In this document: positions 11,416-21,061 of the stretch, in pieces
Layout of the letters: each line of letters starts with the position of its first letter
Position numbering within the stretch: the first letter of the stretch is position 1
Source of the DNA: Ornithodoros turicata
Lineage: Eukaryota; Arthropoda; Arachnida; Ixodida; Argasidae
NCBI RefSeq assembly: GCF_037126465.1
Contig: NC_088201.1
Location: forward strand, 227,980,016-228,044,015
Direction of reading: 5' to 3'
Length of the DNA stretch: 64,000 bases
Position numbers and translations under genes: made by a program
The notes under the pieces: generated by a model
What the model saw: the letters and a program-made list of their open reading frames with translations, nothing else
Told to the model about the DNA's origin: nothing
Databases searched by the model: none

Positions 11416-11705
11416 GTAAATTTTGGAATTCGTTTCATAATGTGGCTCGTTTAGTTTATATTGTTTTGAGGTTTCATCATTGTAGCATATTACTCGAAGG
11501 CCACGTCAGAAGAGCAGCACGCAAGATTTTGAAGACGCAGCACCTCTGATGGTCCCGGGCCGACAGTAAAGCACTATTTCTGAAGCCTATGCACCAATTA
11601 CTGCATGGTTATATGGCAAAGTGTTGCAACTTTTGTCTAAGTATCAGAACAAAGCTTACTTCCGGCAGTTTTATTGTTTTGAGTACCAAGTGTTGACATT
11701 TTTCA

Positions 11706-11888
11706 GGCTTGTAGCTTCCCTCGAGACAGCGCACACGCCACTGCAGGACCCGGGTGATTATAAAAAATTCGTCCTTCCCGGCTTTGGTAACCAAGAAAGT
11801 GTCTTGTCAAAGGGTACTCCCATAAATGGGAAAGCAAGACGCCACATCGTTTCAGAGCTGCTTCAAGCGTGTGCCAAAATTGCATGGT
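11706..11888 (+). CDS. Candidate exon, uncharacterised gene
   Basis: It has a TTTTTCAG acceptor and a GTAAGC donor. The open frame reads LVASLETAHTPLQDPGDYKK, then FVLPGFGNQESVLSKGTPIN and GKARRHIVSELLQACAKIAW. The stretch RRHIVSELLQACAKIAWF/P resembles the segment before the YP.L.D..GTG motif in a family of uncharacterised multicopy animal proteins (some annotated SAMD3-like). That resemblance is from memory and is not a domain assignment. Joining to the next exon through the obvious splice sites shifts the frame, so the gene is either broken here or spliced differently. Confidence 0.4.
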
Positions 11889-12003
11889 AAGCCACGGCAG
11901 CTTAGTCTGCCACCGCTGCTAAGTATGCTACTCGTATGCTATCAGCATTAGGATTTCTTTTGCTTGTATCTTTTTACATTAAAAAACGCCTTTTTCTGTT
12001 CAG

Positions 12004-12088
12004 GTTTCCGTCTCCATGCGCACGACAGGGCGCTTGATCTACTTTTGTTGAAGTACCCCCACTTGATGGATACTATTGGAACTGGAGG
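12004..12088 (+). CDS. Candidate exon with LLLKYPHLMDTIGTG motif
   Basis: It is preceded by TTCTGTTCAG and followed by GTACGT. It encodes HAHDRALDLLLLKYPHLMDT followed by IGTGG. The motif LL.KYP.L.DTIGTG is the best-conserved-looking piece of this plus-strand gene and matches the uncharacterised multicopy family mentioned for 11706. Direct splicing from the preceding exon gives the wrong frame, with a stop after about ten codons. This favours a decayed gene over a functional one. Confidence 0.45.
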
Positions 12089-12422
12089 GGTACGTTTGTT
12101 GTTCCTTACTGAGGAGACATTTAATAGGACGCTGTCAGATGGATACTTCTGACTGCTGTAGAAGTTACGTACTTTACTTATGCTATCTCGCGAAACTTTG
12201 TTTATCTTAGCAATTGTGGAAAGAGAACCTGAGGCGAAAATTCAAAAATGAAAGAGCGAAGCCCCGATCCAAGTGAGGAGGGTGTGAGGAACATTCGCGA
12301 AAAGCATAAGTAGAAGACCAATCCCTGCAGAAAAGGAGAAGATGGGACAGCACTAAAGATTGTGCGCTAAGTATCCCGCATATGTGTGTGTACAAACCCT
12401 CTCATTCCCATCGTGTTATATA

Positions 12423-13297
12423 CAGGGTGTCCAAACCAACGCGCACAAGTGGTTTAAAAAAAGACAATGCGCTCCATGTAAATGAAAACAGCTGGGTGTA
12501 AACGCAAGTTGTGTTTCCGAACCCCCTGATATTCTCATTGCGCATAACTAACTTGCAAACTTTGAAAATTTTCACTGTAAAGCTAACGTGTAGATTGGAA
12601 AGTTGTAGAGAGTGTTGAGAAACCGCCATCGCGACCGTTTCCGTCTATGTACGCCCCCGGTTGGAGTTTTTTCCTGCTGACAAAGAAAGCGCGCGATATA
12701 CAAGAACGTACATCGTCGCGGTACCCAGGGAGCCTTCACATGCGCCTGTAAAATAGTGAATTCACTCATCTGTGCAAATGGCATCTACAGATAAATTGGG
12801 ACAGGCGACTGGTAATATTACTCTGCCCTGCAGTGTTGGTTCACGTAAAGCGTCCTGTCTTCGCTAAAGTAACCCCCCATTTTTGTTGTGTTGCTTCGGA
12901 GTGTTCTGCAATGCATAAAATCAGTAGCTGCGAAGAACGAGGTACGCTGGTTAAATGGGGGCGCGTGCCTCTGAATGGCGTCCCCTTCGCAATGCCCTCT
13001 GCTCTTTCACTGGGGAACAGCAGAAGACTTCACATAATAACGTGGACGTGGGACCGGCAAACCCGGCGAGCCCGGCGTGGGCCCATGGGTGGGACGGGGC
13101 GGCGGGATGCGTTCCCCGGGCGCTTTTGTAAATTTGATTGTGCAGCGCTTACGGTACTCACTGAAATAACAATAAAGAATGCATGGTTCCTCTTGATAAA
13201 ATTCCTCTTGGAGGGCAAATTTAGATTCAATGTCTTGCTAAAAGTCACTTTAGTGCTCCTTTAAACCTGTTGGGGCAGTATTAGTCGGGGCACCTTG
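12423..13297. mobile_element. Possible 875-bp TA-flanked TIR element
   Basis: The left end (CAGGGTGTCCAAACC) and the reverse complement of the right end (CAAGGTGCCCCGACT) match at about 10 of 15 positions. Each is bordered by TA. The left end shares CAGGGTGT with the element at 4158. No transposase frame is present. It would lie in the intron between the exons at 12004 and 14013. The imperfect ends make this tentative. Confidence 0.35.
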
Positions 13298-14012
13298 TAT
13301 AAATAACCACATGCAATGAAGTATGGTACAGCTATTTGTGCCGTCAGTTATCATTCACTTCTACTGAAATTGCGGAATTGTAATTTTTCCCCCCACCATC
13401 TCCTCCTGAAGTTGTCTGGGCTGTGGTTAAGAGCCTCCTCTCGTTGCACGGAGAGCAACGGCGCGCTAAACTAGACTCGCGTAGGACAGCAGGAAGACAT
13501 AAGAACGATATTTTTCTTGCCACCTGGGTCGTGAACACAGACTTGCATGTGGCAAAATGGAGTGACGTCGGCAGATTCTATCTGGTAGCATAAACGAGCG
13601 AGCTGAACTGGACAAATTTCGGGGCTGTGTTGTGATATTTCATGAGGATAAAGCTAAAAAGACGGAATAAATCCATATCAGGATGTGACAAAAGCGTAAT
13701 AAGGTTATATGTCGTGGACCGTGGGCCTTTGCCGAGTGTACGTTTTATTACACCTTTCTGACGTTGTTACCAGGACATTCTGTAGATGCAATTTCAGGCC
13801 AGAATTTTTAGTGTACCACTTGTATGCTGCCATTTGCATTGCACCGACTGACACTGTTGCTTGTCTATCGTCTTTTCAAAGAAATAACAAGCAGTCTTCT
13901 GGCTGACCTTTCCAGGATCGTTGAATACGTTCTCCCTTGTTACCAATTGAAATCACATACGATCCCTTCGCACCAGTCTGATTTTAATTCACACGAAGCA
14001 CATAACTTTATT

Positions 14013-14170
14013 TCAGAACATGGACAACCTTGGAATTGAAGGTGAAAATGGCACCACCATACAGCAACACCAGGAATGGTTACTAACATCAGCGCCCGAG
14101 GAAACGGACCACTACAAGGAAAGAATGGTGGTTACAGCAAAGGCAAGGCAAGAACATATCAAGTCCCTGA
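14013..14170 (+). CDS. Candidate exon, uncharacterised gene
   Basis: It follows a TTTATTTCAG acceptor. The open frame reads NMDNLGIEGENGTTIQQHQE, then WLLTSAPEETDHYKERMVVT and AKARQEHIKSL, and hits a stop about 20 bases after the likely exon end. The pattern I..H..WL......M..TA..R...I is the kind found after the YP.L motif in the same uncharacterised family. I see no clean GT donor, so the 3' border is uncertain. Confidence 0.35.
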
Positions 14171-14259
14171 CAGTCCATAGTAGTTGTTAGTATTCCTTGT
14201 CACGGGATCCTCAATGAGCTCTTTCCTCAGTTACAACAATGTGTATTCTCTGATTTCAG

Positions 14260-14383
14260 GCCTTATTGGAGTTCGAAATACAGAGAGGAAACTGGTTATG
14301 CCAATCCCGAGTGGGTTGACGACCGTAACAGCCTTCATTAATGAACAGGAAAGTGAAGAGGATATCACTAGTGTACAGTATAC
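14260..14383 (+). CDS. Candidate exon, uncharacterised gene
   Basis: It has a CTGATTTCAG acceptor and a GTAAGC donor. The frame reads LIGVRNTERKLVMPIPSGLT, then TVTAFINEQESEEDITSVQY and T. It ends with one base of a codon, which the next exon at 15112 completes to GAT (Asp) in the frame that stays open there. That phase agreement is the main support for a real gene. Confidence 0.45.
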
Positions 14384-14651
14384 AGGTAAGCGTAATTCGT
14401 TTTGCATAAGTACTACCGTGAGCATTCAGGGAACACCAAGTGTGTGGTAAACGGCCTCGCACACGACTTGTGGCGGCGCCCAGTGCACGATTTGAACAAG
14501 AAATCGGTCGAGAGCGGCGATGTCGTGTTTTAATGTTACTTTTATGTATTTGCGACCTTCTGCATGGCGGGCACGAAGTCATTTACCCTCCGCTCGGTGT
14601 TTACGCTCGTAATGCTCACGGTAGCACATCCACAAAAAAGTCATAGTCAGA

Positions 14652-14746
14652 AGCGCACAAACACACACGGACGAAGGCACGCAGACGAACAACTAGAACA
14701 GTGCGCTAGTGTTGTCTTCTGGCCTTCGTCCGTGTGTTTGCGCGCT
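14652..14746. repeat. Near-perfect 95-bp hairpin
   Basis: AGCGCACAAACACACACGGA with CGAAGGC at the left is mirrored by GCCTTCGTCCGTGTGTTTGC with GCGCT at the right. Inner words AGACGAACAACTAG and CTAGTGTTGTCT also pair, leaving a loop of about 9 bases. It is a fold-back insertion within an intron of the plus-strand gene. Confidence 0.6.
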
Positions 14747-15111
14747 TGTGATTATGAGTTACCTATACCAACTAGCCCACCGTCTTTCATGGCTGTATTC
14801 TATTAGCTTGCACAGCGCATATACTGATGTACGTCTGAGTTTTGACATGGTAGCTACTGACAACATAGTTTCTGAAACATTCAACACTACCCAGTACCAG
14901 CTGCGTTATCTATATTTCGCTTTTGTTTTCTGTGCCAAACAAATTGATCTTACCCCACACATTCATGTCACGGCAGCGAACACAAGCATATTCGTGTGTT
15001 GGGACACTTGAACTCTTTCTTTTTCTGACCGCATAGCATGGTATATGCACTTACAATATTTATGCTGAAGTCGTAAATGTAAAACCAATTGCCGGCTCGC
15101 TTTATGACTTT

Positions 15112-15173
15112 CAGATGACACAGCTGCTACAATTGCGCTGCGCTGTGGAGATAGCATGGATACACTATTCACT
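15112..15173 (+). CDS. Candidate exon, uncharacterised gene
   Basis: It has a TGACTTTCAG acceptor and a donor at GGT|GTGTGC. The frame continues correctly from the exon at 14260: (D)DTAATIALRCGDSMDTLF, then TMV. The donor two bases inside the GTG run makes the next exon (DVLPLHPVILEK) in frame as well. So three consecutive exons (14260, 15112, 15277) join without a frame break. Confidence 0.4.
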
Positions 15174-15276
15174 ATGGTGTGTGCTATTTATTTCAAACTT
15201 TATTTAGCAATGGAGACCCACAATGTCACCTGCTTTCATTACCATATCTTTCTTTGTGCTATACTGTGTAATACAA

Positions 15277-15424
15277 TAACTTCAAAGCGACGTCCTACCG
15301 CTTCATCCAGTCATCCTGGAGAAACACCGCAGCTACGAGCTCTATGTTGACAGGCAGCTGGTCTGCGCATGTGACGGAGCAGCACAAGCCGTTTCTGCTT
15401 TTTTGCTACCTTTTGGATTATTAA
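15277..15424 (+). CDS. Candidate exon, uncharacterised gene, ends in stop or donor
   Basis: After TTCAAAG the frame reads DVLPLHPVILEKHRSYELYV, then DRQLVCACDGAAQAVSAFLL and PFGLLT, followed by TAA. The pattern HP.IL....SYELYVD..LVC..D...QAVS.F is plausible for the C-terminal part of the same uncharacterised family. Whether the TAA is the true end or the exon is spliced out earlier cannot be decided. Confidence 0.4.
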
Positions 15425-15859
15425 CATAATCTACCCTATGAAGGCACTTAACACATTAACATTTATTGAGATAGCGCTTGCTGGGCTCTCCGAAACAAAA
15501 CCAAGGGTAAAATGTTTGGAATTCATTACCTTTGGAAACCATTATATGACAACAAAATAAATATTCTTGTCAAGTTGCCAAATACGTTTTGTAGTTTGTG
15601 CTTGCCATCGATCAATGATACATGGTTCGGGCGTGCGTTTTGGTGTTCAAGCAACAGTATAAAATAAGGTACTGCACAAGCATATATCAACGCTGATGCA
15701 CGTAACAACAAGTGGTTGTCAAGGCACATCCCAAGCATATCACATGTACACCATGGAACGCCCCATGTTACGTACAGCATGTTACGCACCATTTTGTACG
15801 CCCCAAGGGGAATAATGCACACGCTCGAAGAGTATAATTTATGCACGTCTAAGGTGTGC

Positions 15860-16075
15860 ATATATACCTTCGCAAAGATATCGTTTATATACCCTCGGGT
15901 ATTCATATATCCCTTTGCAAAGGTATAGTTTATGCACCCCTAAGGTGTTCATGTATACCTTCACGGAGGTATAGTTTGTATACTCCTATATATTTATATA
16001 TACCTTTGTCGAGGTATAATTTATATATCACCAGAGGTATACTTCCATGAAGGTATAGACAGTATATGCCTTAGG
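15860..16075. repeat. AT-rich self-complementary minisatellite (~47-bp unit)
   Basis: Units contain a small palindrome of the form TATACCTTYGC.RAGGTATA followed by GTTTATA or ATTTATATA. Repeats of RARGGTATAGTTT start near 15876, 15917, 15965 and 16012. Open frames through it (YIPSRRYSLYTP type) are repeat artefacts. Confidence 0.55.
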
Positions 16076-16333
16076 CGGGGGTATAAATTCATGCCAAAAA
16101 AGGTACGAGTTATTGCACGTCCGATTTATACCATTGAAAACAACCAGAAAACCAAGAAAATGACTTACGGCGTAGATTACTTAGGGAATCTTCGAAGACA
16201 GCTACACGTGGCTATTGAATCAGCAACCCATCCTTTCTGCACATTCCTTCTCCCCGGAGACTAAGCCTTGGGTACCATTAAAATTTTGTTCCTTGTCTGA
16301 GAACTCATCTGTTATTTGCGCCTCGTTGTCTGC

Positions 16334-16576
16334 TCAGGTGGTCAGTATGAACCATCTAGTCTGCGCCCTTTCATTATCGCCACGGGACGTGCCGGTTGCA
16401 TTGACCTCAGCTCACTTGCTGATTTGCTAGCGCTACCAAACAGTCAAGGTGATAATCAGCCATCATCAACTCTGATTGATATCGAAGCTTTATTGCAAGG
16501 CAATTGCACCAAATACTACACCAGGTTTACACAGCTAAGCTTGAAACATTGCTTACAGGGTGGACTTCCTTCGTAG
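16334..16576 (+). CDS. Possible exon, uncertain
   Basis: A TTGTCTGCTCAG acceptor precedes an open frame (GGQYEPSSLRPFIIATGRAG, then CIDLSSLADLLALPNSQGDN) ending in a TAG at about 16576. It lies downstream of and on the same strand as the plus-strand candidate gene and could be its last exon. There is no family resemblance and the frame of joining is untested. Confidence 0.25.
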   Translation, partial: SGGQYEPSSLRPFIIATGRAGCIDLSSLADLLALPNSQGDNQPSSTLIDIEALLQGNCTKYYTRFTQLSLKHCLQGGLPS

Positions 16577-16579
16577 TTG

Positions 16580-17194
16580 CTTACGTTGAGCGGCAGATCT
16601 GAAATACTAAAATGCGCGGCAGTGCACACACGCGCACATTCTCATTGTCCTCTGCCGTTTGTCCTCGGCTTGTCGCCTGTCCTCCTGACTCAGCAACGAA
16701 ATCACAACAAAGGATGTGGTATATCGGAAATATCTCGTTCCAGAACTGCATATATTTATTACAAAGCGAGCTTCTCTGTGAAGCTATAGGGCGCTCAGAT
16801 AAACACACTTCTGATATAGTGAACTAGAATTAGAGGTGTGCTGAGCGATGGATAGTACTCTCGCTACTAGATGGTTCCACATCTGTCTCGATCGCGCGCG
16901 ACTGAATCGCCAGATTTCCGCCGAACTAATCGTCACGTGACAGCGTCTGAGCCATTAGCTCAAGAGTATGTATTCTTTCTTGCATGCGCCGTGTTTCACC
17001 TTGACCAGGGCAGAGAGCCCCGCAAAGAAGTGGGTCACTGCAGTAATTAATCAAAAGAAAAAGAAAAATGTGTTTTTATGTTCACGCGCAACCTTCAAAG
17101 TTGCGCAACCGCGCAACTGTTGAGTTCTAGTTCAGCTCCAAAACGGCGTTGACGGTTGCGGTTTGGTGCAGTTCCGGCTCGGCCAAAAATAACG
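16580..17194. other. No recognisable gene
   Basis: Short frames only. From about 17090 to 17190 there is a run of GTTGCG / GCGCAAC words and a possible decayed short repeat. The last 12 bases before the array at 17207 form the left copy of its flanking direct repeat. Confidence 0.4.
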
Positions 17195-17263
17195 GTTAGT
17201 AACAGTTGAGGAAAAATATCATACGCTCTTTGGCTGCACGTTGAACATATGTTTATAAGTCCC

Positions 17264-17342
17264 AAACGTCGCCACACCAGCATTGGACAGCTGTTTCGGC
17301 CTTATTGGGCCTTCATCAGCAATGCGTAGGTGGGCGACGTTT
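17264..17342 (-). ncRNA. Hammerhead-ribozyme-like fold, unit 1
   Basis: Minus strand, in order: stem I strand GCATTG; core CTGATGA; one extra A; stem-loop II GGCC-CAATAA-GGCC; core GAAAC; short stem III ACAG/CTGT; cleavage triplet GTC (complement of 17286-17288); stem I strand CAATGC. Stem I pairs over 6 bp, then after a small internal loop over CACC/GGTG and, past a bulge, AAACGTCGCC/GGCGACGTTT. The order and conserved residues are those of a type I hammerhead. The deviation is the single adenosine after CTGATGA (position 9/10.1). Predicted role: self-cleavage of multimeric transcripts into 236-nt monomers. Activity untested. Confidence 0.65.
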
Positions 17343-17499
17343 GAGCGAGTGGCGTCGGAAGGTCACGTGGAACGTGATGTCCTCCCGTCAGGGTGAGTGA
17401 CTCACCTCTGAAAGCCCAGTGCGAAGCCAGTAAAGTATTAAATGAGGAAAAATAGCGTACGCTCATTGGCTGCACGTTGAACATATGTTTATAAGTCCC

Positions 17500-17578
17500 A
17501 AACGTCGCCACACCAGCATTGGACAGCTGTTTCGGCCTTATTGGGCCTTCATCAGCAATGCGTAGGTGGGTGACGTTT
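17500..17578 (-). ncRNA. Hammerhead-ribozyme-like fold, unit 2
   Basis: Same fold as unit 1: core CTGATGA, GAAAC, GTC and stems all conserved. One substitution in outer stem I (GGGTGACG instead of GGGCGACG) changes a GC pair to a GU-type pair, which preserves pairing. Confidence 0.6.
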
Positions 17579-17735
17579 GAGCGAGTGGCGTCGGAAGGTC
17601 ACGTGGAACGTGATGTCCTCCCGTCAGGGTGAGTGACTCACCTCTGAAAGCCCAGTGCGAAGCCAGTAAAGTATCAAATGAGGAAAAATAGCATACACTC
17701 TTTGGCTGCACGTTGAACATATGTTTATAAGTCCC

Positions 17736-17814
17736 AAACGTCGCCACACCAGCATTGGATAGCTGTTTCGGCCTTATTGGGCCTTCATCAGCAATGCGTA
17801 GGTGGGCGACGTTT
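17736..17814 (-). ncRNA. Hammerhead-ribozyme-like fold, unit 3 (mutated cleavage triplet)
   Basis: As units 1 and 2, but the minus strand reads ATC instead of GTC at the cleavage triplet (plus strand GGATAG instead of GGACAG). This breaks one pair of the short stem III. Activity is probably reduced. This unit is the truncated one at the 5' (minus-strand) end of the array. Confidence 0.5.
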
Positions 17815-17886
17815 GAGCGAGTGGCGTCGGAAGGTCACGTGGAACGTGATGTCCACCCGTCAGGGTGAGTGACTGTTAGTAACAGT

Positions 17887-19094
17887 GTTCGTTTCAGATT
17901 GGGTTCGACTCTCTGACACAAATAGTCTCAATAAATAAGTGCACGGTTCATAATCTATGCATGGACGTAGGAAAGTGGGACACTTACACTTTTTGTCCTC
18001 CATGACGAAGCAAAAAGCTCAGGGGAAGAAAAAAAAAAGTGCAAAAGTGCAATGAACCACTCAATAAGTTTGTGAAGGGTACCTGTTATCAGGGCGCAAA
18101 ACTATTCCACTATTAAAACTGCGATCTAGCACGTTGAGTCCGCTGACACGGTCACATGAAATAACTGCTTTGTGAGCTGCACAAGCAAGCTGCTTTGAAA
18201 AAAAAAACAAAAAAACTTCTACACTGAAAATAGCCACACACTGGAATACTGAGGTCGTCGTAGTTCGAAAAAAAAAAACGCTTTGTGTGCGGCAATCGCA
18301 TTTTGTCAAAGATCACGTGCCCGGCTTGAATCGAGGGGTACACGCCTGCAATGCTTCGCATAGACCACTAACACTAGTCCACCTTACTGCTGACGTCATC
18401 CGACGAGAACACAGGTTTCCAAGCGGACGATAATGCTGGTGGGTGACGTCATAGTATCCTGCTCCGGACGAAACACCCTAGTACGGAACTTTTGTTTTTT
18501 TTCTTTTGCTCTTCGCATTTCGGTCATCATCATTGTCATTGTCATTGTCATCATTTACGAATTAACTACCAGCGCAAAAAGCATTAGTTTGTTGTATTCG
18601 GCATCGAGAAGTGCTCCGTGTTCGGTGTGATGCTCACCTTTACAAAAAAAAAAATCCTTGCGGAGTCTCCCTTTAACCTAACCCAACCGAACCAGGTGTA
18701 CAAGTGACAAGTGTTATTGCGTATTTAAAACGCGTAATGTGTCATGGTTATCTCTGTCCTGTCGTTCGCCTTGACATTCGCAAACCAAATTTAAAACCAT
18801 CCGGATAACCTACACTTGCAAAGTAGTTTGACGGCACTCAGAGCGCGTAATGTAGGATAACCATCCAAGAATCAGCCGCGTTTTGAGTTGCCTCCAACTT
18901 TACGCAACCTCACGTTATAGCTCTTGTAGCACAGTTTGAACAATTATCGCACAAGTGGCAAATGAGCATCAATCTGTTATAGAGTGACATATTGAACAGC
19001 AATATTGAACACAAGACAGCGGCAGCAGCCACTTAGTCGAATCGAAGTACCAAGCACGACACGACCAGGTAATCTGGAGCAGATGAACGTCATG
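17887..19094. other. No recognisable gene; simple repeats
   Basis: A-runs near 18028, 18197 and 18267 and a CATTGT/CATCAT short tandem at about 18526-18556 are visible. Open frames up to 82 codons lack support. Confidence 0.4.
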
Positions 19095-19214
19095 TCATGG
19101 ATATTTAGCACAGGCATCCATTTCGTCGTAATGGCTGTCTGGTAGGTTCCAGTTACGACGGGACAGCGCTTTTATCTCGCTGTATTTCTTTTCACATTTC
19201 TTCAAGAAGCACAG
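19095..19214 (-). CDS. Candidate terminal exon, unknown gene
   Basis: On the minus strand a pyrimidine tract and CAG (TTTTTTTCCCTACAG) precede an in-phase 39-codon frame: LCFLKKCEKKYSEIKALSRR, then NWNLPDSHYDEMDACAKYP and TGA. The strong acceptor, the length divisible by three and the balanced lysine/cysteine composition are consistent with a 3' terminal exon of a small, perhaps secreted, protein. No family recognised and no upstream exon confirmed. Confidence 0.3.
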   Translation of the reverse strand: MCFLKKCEKKYSEIKALSRRNWNLPDSHYDEMDACAKYP

Positions 19215-20103
19215 CTGTAGGGAAAAAAAGGAGAAACGATTATTGTTTACCACGGAAAGTAGAGCGACTTTGTCCATTATGACATTCCGGTGACCTGTGA
19301 CAATTCGTGCGGAAGCCAGACGGGGAGGTACCTTAATGATAGGCTTATGTAACATGCTACATCTCTAAAATCAGGGACAGAAAACAATTTGGCGCTCCAC
19401 TCAGGAGCATCTGGCTACTGACCTATATTAGGGAGCACTCGGGTTTTCGCCAGACAGAGAGATCAGTGCACTAGAGCGATATTCGAATCTCTCGCGTGAC
19501 AGAAAAGAAAGCTGTCAGTGCACTTTGCATTGAGCTTCAACTACGGGAGATTGCCTATCTAGAGGCTTCTCCTGTGTAGCCAATGTGCCCCGTATTCCCT
19601 TGTTCCCTCCCATTACCCTTTTATTTTCCTGCGGTGCACAGCATAAACTTCAGCTGTTACTCAGCGCCTATGTTGTGTCGTCGATGGTTGCTGCGCTGTG
19701 TTGTTGCGTTCATTAAACAGATCGCACCATGGACGTACACATAGATGAACGCCTGTGTCTGAATCCAAATCGCGGTCCAATAACGTGAATCGTATGAGAG
19801 TTATTCAACTTTAGACCCATCGTCAGTTCAGCTGAGTCGTTGAAATGAAAGCATCGGCACGCGAATTCTCTTTGTTTTTTCCTTTGCAAAAATAAACATA
19901 CATGTGACATACGTAGAACTGTACATGAAGACATGCGACGTTGTCCAAACTCACTTGGATAGCCAATGACTTTCCCGTCGTGTATTGTGCGCTATTTGAG
20001 TACAAAATGCATCTCCGCGGCTATATGAATCATGAACCTTCGAACGTTTTTCTGTTTCGTGCCACGCAACCAGGGATTGTGACGGGAAACAGATGCTGAA
20101 ACT

Positions 20104-20340
20104 ATGAACGGTATCTACCTGAATTTCATCGGAAACAAAAATAGAAACAGAAACGATAATGGTTTCGTTACTAACACCAGAAACCGAAACAGAAACAAAA
20201 ATGTATTTTCATTCGTCCTACCAAAATCGGGAACAGAAACGAGAACGGAGCCCGACACCGAAAGAGCTGAGGCACAAAAACAACCGAAATACATCCTGCA
20301 GGAACGGAAATCGTTACCAATATTTAATCACCAATGAATG
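20104..20340. repeat. GAAACAG-type degenerate microsatellite
   Basis: Words GAAACAGAAAC, AACCGAAACAG and AACGAGAACGG recur at 6-12-base spacing. The apparent Asn/Arg-rich frames come from this hexamer-like repeat and are not genes. Confidence 0.55.
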
Positions 20341-20399
20341 AAAACAGTAAGGAATACAATAAGCGGGGAACTTCGAGGGACAAAAAATGGAAGACTGGC

Positions 20400-21060
20400 T
20401 AGTCGCTGACGGCCGGTAATGACAAAAGCGGCAGTCCAGATTATATCAACATTTGACCAAGATTGATAGTGATGGATAAAGGTATGGAACAGCAGGCGTT
20501 TTATGAAAGGCATTAGCTCGGTAATAGGTAGTACGAGCTTGTCTTGGTAGAGCGACTGATTTTCCTGAGAGACTTCAGTGGCAAAGCGTTCCACCGAACT
20601 TGCGTAAGATTAATGTAGAAAATGAAAACTAACTTCTTGTTAACACAATCATCCGTGATCGAAGCCATAAAATGACGTAAATTCGTCACGTTAAACTCGC
20701 ATATATTGCTAATCAGCCTTAGATGGTGTTCCGCGGCGAGGAGAAAAATATACAAGATAAGGAACAAGACAAGCGCGCGAAAATTCTATTCTGCTCCGAA
20801 AAGGAGGTGAACACAACAGTGAGTACTGAACTGTACAAAATAGATGCCGCAGGGAATCGGAACCGACTGAATATGGAACCATCTTGCCCTGTAATAGAGT
20901 GGAACTCCTGTCGACCGCGCCATGTCAGGCACACAAAAAATTAATGACGGTGTCGCCCAGCTGGTCGCGTGATGACACAGTGGTGGTCCAGATGATATCT
21001 TCATTTGGCCAGGTCATATATCGATGAATAAAGGTGTGAACAGCAGGCGTGCTACCATAG
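20400..21060. repeat. Old ~550-bp tandem duplication
   Basis: Around 20395-20500 and 20950-21055 the same word order appears: GGT.ATGACA, GTCCAGAT.ATATC, CATTTG.CCA, GATG.ATAAAGGT, GAACAGCAGGCG. The copies are diverged. No gene is visible between them. Confidence 0.4.
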
Positions 21061-21061
21061 C

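Larger units (their letters stand above)
17207..17874 (-). mobile_element. 236-bp tandem array with hammerhead ribozymes (retrozyme-like)
   Basis: Two full units (17207-17442, 17443-17678) and a 196-bp partial unit (17679-17874) repeat with exactly 236-bp period and only a few substitutions. The 12-bp sequence GTTAGTAACAGT occurs immediately left (17195-17206) and right (17875-17886). This is a target-site duplication, so the whole multimer was inserted in one event. On the minus strand each unit carries a hammerhead-like fold (listed separately). Tandem units of this size with type I hammerheads that transpose through RNA match the published description of retrozymes in animals. No protein is encoded; frames of 69 codons repeated here are artefacts. 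A diverged relative lies at 45586-45710. Confidence 0.75.

Noticed and set aside
17302..17747. Two identical 69-codon frames 236 bp apart
   Set aside because: They are the same non-coding satellite unit read twice.
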